Assembly (NCBI GenBank): GCA_964006375.1
Contig: OZ023265.1
Span: 164,326,118-164,390,117, forward strand
Direction of reading: 5' to 3'
Origin: Tillus elongatus
Lineage: Eukaryota; Arthropoda; Insecta; Coleoptera; Cleridae
Length of the DNA: 64,000 nt
Below are positions 47,256 to 58,100 of the stretch, piece by piece (the first letter of the stretch is position 1; every line of letters begins with the position of its first letter). The position numbers and the translations under genes were made by a program. The notes below the pieces were generated by a model that saw only the letters and a program-made list of their open reading frames with translations, was not told the origin of the DNA and did no database searches.

Positions 47256-47260
<5 letters not shown>
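45038..47260. other. Long stretch without recognised features
   Basis: About 2.2 kb of AT-rich DNA. GTGTGTCCCAAAGAAATACG at about 45400 and ACAGAGTGTTTTTTAATACA at about 46441 look like lone mariner-type ends, but there is no transposase. No gene is supported. Confidence 0.35.

Positions 47261-47339
<79 letters not shown>
47261..47339. repeat. (TA)n tract 16
   Basis: TA dinucleotide preceded by an (ACAAT)n pentamer run (about 47243-47260) and followed by GTAGAAACAATGTACCG of the A interior. Confidence 0.97.
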
Positions 47340-47342
<3 letters not shown>

Positions 47343-47440
47343 GAAACAATGTACCGTATTTCATCAAATAAGCCTTTAGACAATACCACCCCAAGAAAAC
47401 TTTGTGCATAAAAATCTACAAACAATTTTTTCACGAAAAT
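47340..47440 (+). mobile_element. A-module interior fragment
   Basis: GTAGAAACAATGTACCGTAT and TTCATCAAATAAG; the complementary half to the A fragment at 44.84 kb, also broken at the TA site. Confidence 0.5.
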
Positions 47441-47739
47441 CCGAAAACATTTATTTTAAATAACTTACTAAACATTTATTTTTATGCCCTTCACTTCTGA
47501 AACACAAAATACAGACTGTTATATTTGAAACAGTTGAGTTACGACCGTTTGATTTTTTTTTAAATTTAGTGACTATTTGAGAGCGCCCGGTACATGGCAC
47601 CTCGATTTTTTAATGAAATCATATAAATGACAACCTCTCTGAATGCATCATTTGCATTAGACTCCGACTTTTCTTGCTAAAAACGCCGTATCACAATTTT
47701 TGATATGTGCCAAAAAATGTGAAAAGTTGCAAAACAATT

Positions 47740-48064
47740 GAAATAACTCGAAAACAAACATGCATTACAATTCGATGGAAAATGTGAAAATGCAATAATA
47801 TAAGGGATGTTCGATTGAAAAAAGAAAATTTGCATCGCCAACGACTTATGGGCCACCTGTGATTGCCGAAATAATTTTTATACGATGCCGCTCAAATTGC
47901 AGCTATTCAAATTTGAAGCATTTAATGAAAATTCGCTACCATAACGCACTAGCTGCGTCCAGAATTTCTGTTCTTAAAAACATGCATTATATTTCGATGG
48001 AAAATGCAAAACTGCAATAATATAAGCCGTGTTAGATTAAAAAAATGTATCACAAACGACTTAT
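47740..48064 (+). mobile_element. C and A-end fragments
   Basis: CATGCATTACAATTCGATGG, ATATAAGGGATGTTCGATTG and ACCAACGACTTATGGGCCAC, then an A right end (ATTTAATGAAAATTCGCTAC, CACTAGCTGCGTCCAG at about 47965) and a second C start. Modules are in the usual A-to-C order at the right side. Confidence 0.55.
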
Positions 48065-48290
48065 GTATTTGAGCAAGTTCAATGTCTGCACGTTCCGCGC
48101 TTCGGAGGGGGCATAAAGCCGTCGGTCCCGTGTCCATGCGATGTTGGGCACGTTAAAGATCCCCACCCTCCTTACAGAAAGGCAGCGGTTCGGCAAAATT
48201 TCCAGGATAGTGAGGTGAAACTGCTTCTTGGCGTCGGTGATTGGCCATAGGCCGACGTTAAAGAAACAAAACACACACACACACACAATT
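48065..48290 (+). mobile_element. SINE-1, 5'-truncated copy
   Basis: Begins within the body at TATTTGAGCAAGTTCAATGT and runs to CGACGTTAAAGAAACAAAAC and a (CA)n tail. The tRNA-like head is absent. It is inserted within a C module: the C sequence ACAAACGACTTATG lies just before it and GAGCTTTACCGTTGAAATGC resumes after it. Confidence 0.75.
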
Positions 48291-48515
48291 GTTTATCGGA
48301 TCCTGTAATATTGAGCTTTACCGTTGAAATGCGTCACCCTGTATATATGTAAACAGATAAAAACTGAAACTAACCCCGGATATGGGTCCTAGGGGAGCTA
48401 GTTAATGAAGGACAAGACGGTTGAAGCTAAAACTACTTGTAAAACACATTTCTTGCAACATTTTCTCTACATACCTCATATTAGCATTCAGGTTCTTTGC
48501 CTAAAAGCTGAAAAT
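48291..48515 (+). mobile_element. C/B fragment after the SINE
   Basis: TTGAGCTTTACCGTTGAAAT, GTCACCCTGTATATATGTAA, GATATGGGTCCTAGGGG, then the mid-B block GACGGTTGAAGCTAAAAC to TTTTGACGTTTCAAATCG. Confidence 0.55.
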
Positions 48516-48536
48516 TTTGACGTTTCAAATCGGGAA

Positions 48537-49106
<570 letters not shown>

Positions 49107-50295
49107 ACTGACTGTAGCTTGGCTATTTATACCATCCATAGAGATTCTACACCTTCGACAATGTTCTACACCTGTCATTTCTGGTCACTCATGGAAAGAG
49201 AATTCTAGAGCGTTCGCTGTTATCAACACACTTTACAAGCTGCCTGTGACCATAAAAGTGACATAGTTCATAAACTCAATTCTCATAGACGGGTGTGACA
49301 ATGTGAAAAGGGCTGCTGAAGACAGATATTCATGCAAGGCGATATTTTTCGCAGATGTAGACGATCATGCAGGTTTAAATACTAATAAACCACGACTTGT
49401 AGATTGTAATAAAGGTAAATATAATAATTAAATGAGTCATTTCAGAAAAGATTGCGAAACTGAAATAAATCTTACCATATCTTTATTGTCTATCCACAGA
49501 GGCCTTGCTTGTATGATTATTATAGCAAACACAAAAAAATACAAACAATGCCAGACTAGAGAAACGAGTTCAAGTAACGAGTGTTGCTACTTATTTATTC
49601 ATGAAAATGATTATACGCTATTAAATGTATGACAGGGAGATTATATAAAGATATGGAATGTAAAAACTTAAGTAATTCTCACTTAGATCGCTGACTCGCT
49701 GGGGAGTTGAAATTATTACTCACACATGCATTTAACCTAATTTAATTCAATATAAATTAAGTCGGCAGACATAAACAACTAATATACATGTATATTAGAT
49801 CACATTATGTGTATCTATATGTGTAATATAGTTTATTGCCATAACGTCATAAGCAACTGCTTCTTTTGGCGCAGTAAACTTAGAAATAATAGTTATAACA
49901 CTAGTAGCGTTATTCATACATAATAACTGATAGTAAACTGTTCGAAATGACACTTTGCAAACTATATTGAAAAGTACTTACTCTACAATAGAAAACGCAT
50001 TAATTTTTTTAAACAAAATTATATTTATTCAACATAATGTGTCACAAGTCTTGCACATTTAGCAGAACGTTCATAAATCAATTATAGACCATTGCAGCTT
50101 TTTTTATATTGGTCTTCAAATCACCCTCCAACCACACATGACTGCTCTACGGGGCGAGTTTACCAGCCATTTACTTTACTTTAAAAGTATTATGAAGTAA
50201 ACTGTAAACATTATTAACTCGTTTTAACTTTTTATTATTAAGATTACTTGAGTATCTATTTTTGAGTAACTATTTTAGAATACTTGAGTAACTAT
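49107..50295. other. No recognisable feature
   Basis: AT-rich DNA; the 66-codon frame at 49432-49632 has no support. Confidence 0.35.
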
Positions 50296-50299
50296 TCTT

Positions 50300-51976
50300 T
50301 CCGAGGCAAAAAAACTCTTTTAATAACCACATCAAAAAAAAAGTCCTCTCAAGCTCCAACGGCAGCAAACCCTTCTGGACTCTTGCTAAATCTATTGGGA
50401 ATAATTTCTGCAAGAGCACGTTCCCACCTCTTGTTTCAGGGGATGAAATTGTTACTATCACCCTGGGCAAGGCTGAACTTTTTGCCTCGTTGTTCGCCGG
50501 CAATTCTACTCTCAACTCACCTCCAAATGTTCAACCACCAACAGTCCCCAATGTCGCGCTTAAAATGACGGATATCATTTTCAAAACTAAATAGGTACGA
50601 AAGATGCTTTCTTCTCTTAATACCAGGAAAGCCTCTGGCCTTGAAGAGATCCCAGCAATTGTTCTCAAAAAATGCGCACCAGAACTTGCTCCTGTCCTGA
50701 CTCGTCCATTTCAGACATCTTACAATAGAGGCATATTCCCTAGTAACTGGAAAACTGCTCGAGTACAAACCGTCCCCAAATAAGGATCCAAAGCGCTTCC
50801 TATCAACTACAGGCCCATTTCTCCCCTTTCAGTCGTCTCTATAGTGATGGAAAAGTATATAAACACCGAATTACTATAATTTCTTGAAAAACACAGTCTA
50901 ATCCACGACAGGCGGTATGGATTCCGTCAGCGCAGATCAACTGCCGACCTCCTTTCCTTTATCACCCATTCTTGGAACAAGTCTATGGAACTACACGGTG
51001 AATCCCAGATTGTCGCTTAGACATATCCAAAGCATTCGACCAGGTCTGGCACGCAGCGCTGCTTAATAAACTTCCGGCCTATGGCCTACCACCAAAACTC
51101 TGTACCTGGTTAGCAAATTTCCTCTCCAACCGGAGCATTTCTGTTGTCGCGGATGGCCATTCCTCTAAACTGTATCCAATTAATTCAGGAGTCCCTAAAG
51201 ATTCAGCTTTAGCCCCTACTTTGTTTCTTCTCCTCATCAATGACCTCCTCTTTAGCACATCCAACTCAGTTCACAGTTACGCGGGCGACAGCACTCTCCA
51301 CTCAAATATACAATATTCTAACCCTGTCTCTTTAGCCGAATTAGATGAGGATCGTAGACGCGATAAGAAGAGTGAAGATGGAGAATTGAACCAGGCGGGT
51401 TATAGCTATAGTTCTCAATAATTTTAATTAAAATCATATACAGTCCAATCGAGGTCAGCACTTATTTATCGTGCGTCGTGACAGTCTTATGGGGGGTTCT
51501 GTCTGGATCTCCTAAAAATATTAGACTAGGGAAGTAGAAATCTTGTACAATTCAACCTCACCAAATCTCAGTCTTGCTTTCTTTCTCATAAGAGATGCAC
51601 GAGTCCTAGACCCATCATAATGAACAACCAAGTTATTCAAAGTAATGAGACCTTTTCACTTGTTGGCATTTCTGTGCATCTAAATCTCAATTGGCACCAA
51701 CATGTCACATCAATTGCAGAAGCGGCTGTTAAGAAATTAGGTTTCCTCTTCCGGGCTCGCAAATACTATTTTTCACCAGCTAATCTCTATACTACCTTAT
51801 ATACTTCACAAATAAGGCCAAACCTCGAATACTGCTCCCACATCTGGGGTGCTGTTGCCGCTTCTACACTCGCTATCTTGGACTTCATTCAGAAGATAGT
51901 TACACGTCTCATCGTTGACCCTACCCTCACCCAAAGGCTGCCATCCCTTGCCCACCGACGTGCCGTTGGTGACCTT

Positions 51977-52060
<84 letters not shown>

Positions 52061-52377
52061 CTGCACGAGCATTGCTCAGAGGAGCTTTCTTCCATAGTTC
52101 CTCGACCTGCAGCCCTCAACAGATCTACCAAGGAAACAGAGCGAATGCACCCTTTCACTGTCCAGGTCACCAGACATAGAACATCTTGTTATGCCCGCTC
52201 TTTTGTCCCGAGGACTTTCAAGTTGTGGAATTCCTTCCCGTTACAGGTTTGTCCTTCCCCTCCGAACCTCCAAACCTTCAAGTCCAGAATTAACAAGTTT
52301 CCTCTTTCCTCGTTGTCGACACCCACGGTACGGTAGTATTTAGGCTGTAAGCCCTCGTGGTGTGTTGTTGAAATATA
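50300..52377 (+). pseudogene. Jockey/CR1-type LINE, pre-RT to 3' end (copy 6)
   Basis: The longest 3' portion of the family. Pre-RT PFWTLAKSIGNNFCKSTFPP, RT NTRKASGLEEIPAIVLKKCA, a RQRRSTADLLSF-like block, motif A SKAFDQVWHAALLNKLPAYG, and motif B weakened (PKDSALAPTLF for PQGSALAPTLF). Motif C is mutated to HSYAGDSTLHS, losing a catalytic Asp. The thumb has FSLVGISVHLNLNWHQHVTS and the C-terminal region AEAAVKKLGFLFRARKY, NLEYCSHIWGAVAASTLAIL. This is interrupted by (TA)n at 51983-52058, then SFVPRTFKLWNSF and the 3' end TGGTGTGTTGTTGAAATATA. Multiple stops and a foreign ~110-bp patch near 51360-51475 also disable it. Confidence 0.87.
51983..52058. repeat. (TA)n tract 18 inside LINE
   Basis: TA dinucleotide after GACCTTTCTCTCA and before TTTCTGCACGAGC, the same LINE site as tract 17. 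Confidence 0.97.
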
Positions 52378-53255
52378 TACTAAAAGAAAAAAGAATTCAA
52401 GCCCTTAGAATCGACATTTAAAGTGCTTTAAAAATAAACCGAAAAATCTAAAAATAGTGAAGTTATTTTGTGGATATTTGGTACACATTTTGCCTCTATA
52501 AAGATCGCATAAAGGACCAAAGTTGAAGTTTTCTGTAGGTAAATAGGAAATTAAATAACATATTGGAATTAAAAACATTTTTTCAGAATTAGCTACCATA
52601 ACGCACTTGCAGCGTTCAGAGTTTTTATTTATCATTCTTGTTCTTATCAAATGATGACAATTGTCAATCTGTGCATAATTTTCGTAAAAAGGAGTGGGGG
52701 GGGGGTATGGAGATGGGAACTTGTATCTACTACTTTTAGATCCTTATACACAGTGCATGGGGGAGGGGCAGGGGGTGTAATGTTTGATTGTTAACAGATA
52801 ATTACAAGATATTACCCATTACAAGGTAATATGGTAATGCTAATCCTAATTAACATAATAATTTGATAGAGGTTGCTTGTGGCAAATGGACGGATGCGGT
52901 AATAGTGCAATAAATTTACCTGCACTTAATCATAAATTATAATTTTAATTACTCAATTCAATTACCACCGGCATTTTACAACATCGCATTAGAGTTATCT
53001 GTCCGCTACACTCCCAAATACCAAATACTCTTTTTTTATCTTTTTCATCGCGAGTTAATTCGCCGCAAAGTGAAATTACAATGTAAACAAAATGTATGAT
53101 TAGACTTGAATTTAATTTACATTGCCTGTCCAATTAATAACATTTCTTAGCGTAATAGCGGAGGTTTTAGCTTTACAAAAATAGAAAAGTGCACTTCCGT
53201 TTAAACATTATCACTTTCAAAAGAAGTTCACAATTGAAATATTTTTTTCATGTAC
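52378..53255. other. No gene; A-module end and G-rich patches
   Basis: An A right end lies at about 52572-52622 (AGCTACCATAACGCACTTGC). G-rich runs occur at 52691-52706 and 52758-52778 (GGGGGAGGGGCAGGGGG). The remainder is AT-rich and unassigned. Confidence 0.4.
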
Positions 53256-53597
53256 AGGGTGCTTCACTAAAAGCACTTTACCACTTTTAGTTTCCATAAA
53301 AAACGCTGCTTACCATGCTGAAGGTTTATCTATCGCCGTCAGTCTCACATTCTTTGATCGCAGAAGAAATATGAAAATCTTTACTCCTTTCATCGGTACT
53401 ACCATCGACACTTCTTTGCAGAAATTACTTGGTTAGTTCTTCTGTTCGCGGTTTTAAATTGGCCAATCCTCTGATGCCAAAATACTACGCGTTTAGTGTC
53501 CAATTATCAAGCAGTTTGCTAAACTATGGAATGCCCTATTTGCAGATTTATTTCTGATATTCTTTACTAGTTGTTTTTACTTCCTCATCGTCAATAC
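53256..53597. other. Mariner-type end and unit of a ~373-bp repeat
   Basis: ACAGGGTGCTTCACTAAAAG at 53257 resembles a mariner-type terminal repeat. The last part (TTTTTACTTCCTCATCGTCA) is the left half of a repeat unit whose right half resumes at 54693. Confidence 0.4.
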
Positions 53598-53605
53598 GTG
53601 TATGG

Positions 53606-54684
53606 TAGGGCTGGGAATAGAATACGAATAGTTCGAATATTCGAGGATTCGAATACGAATTATTTCAACAAGAGTGGGATGATCCCCAGAAGATTCTAAG
53701 AAGCACTCACCGCAGGCAGCACTAGGAGAAAAAAGTAGATCCTTCAAATAAGTGATTATGAATAATTTGTTAGCTTTGCACTGTATAGGCTCTCTTTGCT
53801 TGGTTTCAACTAAATACTTCTAAGAACCATATAATTTTGTCGAGTATTTCTATGAATCTTTCCGTTTCTTCACGCCTTCATGAGCCAATAAAAATCTGCA
53901 GAGAAACAGCATATGTCGGATTACTAAGCGGAAGGTGTCGCAACACATTTTGAAACTTTGTATTGTAGGGCGCTTTTATCGAGTTGAAAGCGATAAATTA
54001 CTGGGTTTCCAGATTGAGGAATAGTTTGTTTAAAGTTAGTTGAAAGCACTTGAGTAAGTCGAAAGCTGTGTTTGTCCTTTAACTCATAGGCGGCGCATAG
54101 AAGTTCATAAACACCAAAATGTAATCAAAATATGATGATAAAGTTATTGTATTGTATGTTGTAACAAATCGACTGGTATCCATATCGCATTCGAATTATG
54201 CAATGAAAACAAACATGCCTTTACCCTTTAACACATAGAGGACCATAAATACGAAAATAGAAATGCAAGATATTCTTAGATATACTAACAGCACGGCAAT
54301 GATTACAAGTTCGTCTTGCGCAACCTACATTATAATATAATATACCAACATTATAATCGTCATTAATTTTTCTAAAACAAACAATGAAAAATGCCCGGAA
54401 TTATTTGAAAGTTAAGAATCAAATAGTTAATTTTCTAGGAAACAGAGGTAGATTCAAAAAATGATAACGAGACACATTCATGGGCTTAGGGGAGTGTTTT
54501 GTGCGAATATTCGAATACTCTGCAAATATTCGAATACTCGAGGAATATTCGAATAGTCGAATACTCCACGAATATTCGATTATTCGAATACTCCACGAAT
54601 ATTCGAATACTCGAATAATTCGAATAGTCGTGAATCTTTCGGGACTAATATTCGAATACACAAACGGATAAATTCCCAGCACTA
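53606..54684. mobile_element. Non-autonomous hAT-type element with 8-bp TSD
   Basis: Ends TAGGGCTGGGAAT (left) and ATTCCCAGCACTA (right) are inverted repeats. Flanks are GTGTATGG (53598-53605) and GAGTATGG (54685-54692), an 8-bp duplication with one difference. Subterminal clusters of ATTCGAATA lie inside both ends, dense on the right (about 54505-54660), as expected of transposase-binding arrays in hAT elements. No transposase is recognisable in the 1,079 bp. Confidence 0.78.
54505..54660. repeat. ATTCGAATA subterminal array
   Basis: Ten or so palindromic ATTCGAATA-type units, often as GAATATTCGAATACTC with CCACGAATATTCGA spacers. Confidence 0.85.
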
Positions 54685-54749
54685 GAGTATGGCACCGGCG
54701 ACAAAAATCTCAAAAAATTTTTTCGCTTAAATGTCGTATAAAGTGTCAA

Positions 54750-54925
54750 AATATTTCAAACAATAAAGCAATTTTGATGAAATATGGTACATTGTTTCTA
54801 CTATATAGGTTGTATTGGTAACCAAATTTCATGCCTGCTTTCTTTAAAAAAATACATATTTGTTAATAAAAACATTTTTATGAAAATTCACTACCATAAC
54901 GCACTTGCTGCGTCCAGACTTTTTA
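54750..54925 (+). mobile_element. A module, left-truncated
   Basis: AACAATAAAGCAATTTTGAT, TGTTTCTACTATATAGG, AAATTTCATGCCTGC and the right end GAAAATTCACTACCATAACG, CACTTGCTGCGTCCAGAC. Confidence 0.65.
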
Positions 54926-55044
54926 TAGATAATTTAATTTCGTAAAATTTAGAATTGAAATTTGCCAGAGAAGATATTTGGCTTACAGAAAATAGTTTTT
55001 CTAAAAGGATTTTGTGAAAAGTGTCAAATATTGTATGTTTCTTT

Positions 55045-55770
55045 TTGCTTTTTGTTATATATTATTTCCACATCGTCACAACGTGTGGAAGTATCGCATC
55101 GGCGACAAAAAAAATTAAATTTTTTTTCGCTTAAACATCGCAAAAAGTATTAAACCATATAGAAAACATGATTTGGGAACGACATTTTTTGTGGGTGTCG
55201 GTCTGTATGTCTGTTTGTAGCCACGATAACTTTAGGACGAATTGAGATAACGTTTTCAAATTTGGTATACAGTTAGCACTCGACAAACGAACGGGTCGGA
55301 TTGTCTTTGGGTAAAATCGCTTAAGGAGGCAGGGTATGAATGGGGGGTAATTTGGTGAAAATTGACATTTTTTCGTTAAGGCTCGAGAAACAACATTTAT
55401 TACAAAACTTTTAATTTCATCAAATATCTGGTATTTTTTGTGCTGAAATTAAATTAGGGGTTGAATGTGCGGGGGTGGAATATTGTTGACAATTTTTTTT
55501 TGCCAAAACGGCGTAAAAAATCTCAAAACATATAGAAAACTTCATTCTGGAATAAGTTATTTGTGTCTATCGGCATGTACGTCTGTCTGTTAATAGGCGC
55601 AATACCTTTCTAACAAATTGAGACATCATCTTCAAATTTGGTATACAGTTAGCACACGACAAAGGAACGCTTCGAATTGTTTTTGGGTAAGATCGCTTCA
55701 GGGGGTAGGGGATAAATAAGGGGTGATTTGGTGAAAATTGACATGTTTTCAATAAAACTCCTCCTAAATT
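55045..55770 (+). repeat. Tandem repeat, period about 373 bp
   Basis: CATATAGAAAAC occurs at 55156 and 55529. Both units share TTCAAATTTGGTATACAGTT, AGCAC(T/A)CGACAAA, TTTTGGGTAA-type sequence (55305 and 55682) and GGTGAAAATTGACAT. A third partial unit is split by the hAT element upstream. Short peptides are not conserved between units, so it is likely non-coding. Confidence 0.7.
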
Positions 55771-56884
55771 CTTTCCACGAGAATCTCTTTTTGAAGATAA
55801 TAAATTATCACAGCCATGTGGAAGTTATGATTCAATTGGCAGCACTACTTTTTAATTACCGTGAAATATAAAAACATTATACTTGCTTGCTGGGTGATTT
55901 GTAAACTATTGAAAACGTTGTACTAACTAGATAGTAATATTGATTAAATTTGGAGCACTATTTTTCAACAAAATAAGCCTAATGCTTTGTTGTTATGATA
56001 TATTATATAATTTTCGACATTTAAATATAAGGTAAAGTATACACAATTTTGCATTTTTGTGAAAAGTTTTGAATTGAAATGAAAGCAAAAATTGAATGAC
56101 ACTCTTGAAGTACAATAATTGTTCGCTCTATTGTCTGAATTAATTTACAATTTCCTCCTAAGGCTTTTTAATTTTTTTTATAAGCGCTCGTAAATATCAG
56201 AAGTATCATAATTACGACTTTGACCAAAGGACTTTGATGAAAAATAATTGCAGAAAACAATTCTTAATGTTGCGAAAAAGTTTTCTTAATAAATCAGAGG
56301 AAAAAAAGTAAAGTTGTTACAGAGTCTGTGATGAATGTAAGGAATAATTAATAATTCCTCCTTGGAGTGGGGAATGTGAAGTTCGAAACAAAGAAAACTG
56401 CTCAGACCACTTTATGACATTTTACATTAATTTAATTAAGTTTATGGAGGCGTTTCCACCAGTTTTATTATACCAGTCTAAGCCTGCATCTTTATACGTA
56501 TAATTTAATTAAAAAGAATTATGCCTCGACATGCGTTGCAATAGTATCTGCACTAAATTAGAATGCTGAGTACTTTTGGAATATCTCTGGTTTTTCTGGG
56601 AGAGGGGAGAAATATTCATGGCCATCTTTTCTCTGTTTATTAAGACAATAAATTGCATTCCGAAGGAATTGGCTATAAACATTTTTATCCCTGCGTTTTC
56701 CTTAAAACTCAATAACAATAAAAAATATAAGTAGCGAATATTCCTAGGTTTAACTAGAAGCACCTTATTAAATTATAGACAAAAACATTACGGAATTTAA
56801 AAACATTATTTCTTCAATTTTCTGTTACAAAATAACGCAAAGAGGACATTTATTATAGATATTAAACAAATGTTTCACTGTACT
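55771..56884. other. No recognisable feature
   Basis: AT-rich DNA; no gene or repeat of this window recognised. Confidence 0.35.
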
Positions 56885-56960
56885 GTCCCGACTATGGCCA
56901 ATGATCAACGATAGACAGCAGTTTTACCTATCTATCCCGGAAATTTTGCCTCCTTTTTGT
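56885..56960 (-). mobile_element. SINE-1 3' fragment
   Basis: CCCGACTATGGCCAATGATC to CCCGGAAATTTTGCC matches the inverse of the SINE-1 3' part. It is joined directly to a LINE fragment at about 56963. Confidence 0.6.
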
Positions 56961-56962
56961 AA

Positions 56963-57822
56963 GCAAACCCTTCTGGACTCTTGCTAAATCTATTGGGAAT
57001 AATTTCTACAAGAGCCCGTTCCCACCTCCTGTTTCAGGACATGAAATTGTTTCTACCGCCCTAGGCAAGGCCGAACTTTTTGCTCGTTGTTCGCGCGGCA
57101 ATTCTACTCTCAACTCACCTCCAAATGTTCAACCACCAACATTCCCCAATGTCGCGCTTAAAATGACGGATATCATTTTCAAAACTAAATAGGTACGAAA
57201 GATGCTTTCTTCTCTTAATGCCAGGAAAGCCTCTGGCCTTGACGAGATCACAGCAATTGTTCTCGAAAAATGCGCCCCCGAACTTGCTCCTGTCCTGACT
57301 CGTCTGTTTCAGACATTTTACAATATAGGCATATTCCCTAGCAACTGGAAAACTGCTCGAGTACAACCAGCCCCAAGAAAGGATCCAAAGCCCTTCCTAG
57401 CAACTACAGACCTATTTCTCTCCTTTCAGTCGTCTCTAAAGTGATGGAAAAGTGTATAAACACCGAATTACTAAAATTCCTTGAAAACACAGTCTAATCC
57501 ACGACAGGCAGTATGGATTCCGTCAGCGCAGATCAACTGCCGACCTCTATTCCTTTGTCACCCATTCTTCGAACAAGTCTATGGAACTACACGGTGAATC
57601 CCAGATTGTCGCTCTAGACATATCCAAAGAATTCGACCAGGTCTGACACGCAGCGCTGCTTAATAAACTTCCGGCCTATGGCCTACCACAAAAACTCTGT
57701 ACCTAGACAGCAAACTTCCTCTCCAATCGGAGCATTTCTGTTGTCGTGGATGGCCATTCCTCTAAACTATATCCAATTAATGCAGGAGTTCCTCAAGGTT
57801 CAGCTTTAGCCCCTACTTTGAC
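56963..57822 (+). pseudogene. Jockey/CR1-type LINE RT fragment (copy 7)
   Basis: Pre-RT to motif B only: PFWTLAKSIGNNFYKSPFPP, SSLNARKASGLDEITAIVLE, FYNIGIFPSNWKTARVQPAP, then frame-broken YGFRQRRSTADL. Motif A appears as ALDISKEFDQV followed by a stop (TGACACGC). It ends at TTTAGCCCCTACTTTG, where a short (ACCTG)n run begins. Truncated at both ends, so it is not a simple 5'-truncated insertion. Confidence 0.82.
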
Positions 57823-58100
57823 CTGACCTGACCTGACTTAATACAAAATTAATAATTTTGGATTCAATCCTACGTATGATAATGGAAATCACCCTAATAA
57901 GAATAATATAACTATGCATACCACTCTATGATGGTAATCGGAATAATAATTAAATTAATATTTTTGAATACAACCTTACGTTAGATAATCGACATAACAA
58001 GGATGGTAATATAATAAATAAAATAATATTTTGATACACTCTATGTATCATAATCGAAATAACAATGATTAAAATAATATAATTATGTATACCATTCTAG
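57820..58100. repeat. AT-rich degenerate tandem repeat
   Basis: Starts with a (ACCTG)n run, then about four imperfect units of 45-70 bp sharing ACTCTATG(A/T)(T/A)G, ATAATCG(A/G)(A/C)ATAA and AATAATAT motifs. Confidence 0.6.

Noticed and set aside
49107..50295. Possible host gene exons
   Set aside because: Only short unsupported frames, no splice-consistent series and no recognisable domain.
52691..52778. G-quadruplex candidate
   Set aside because: Two G-rich patches, but the better one has only three clear G runs and there is no functional context.
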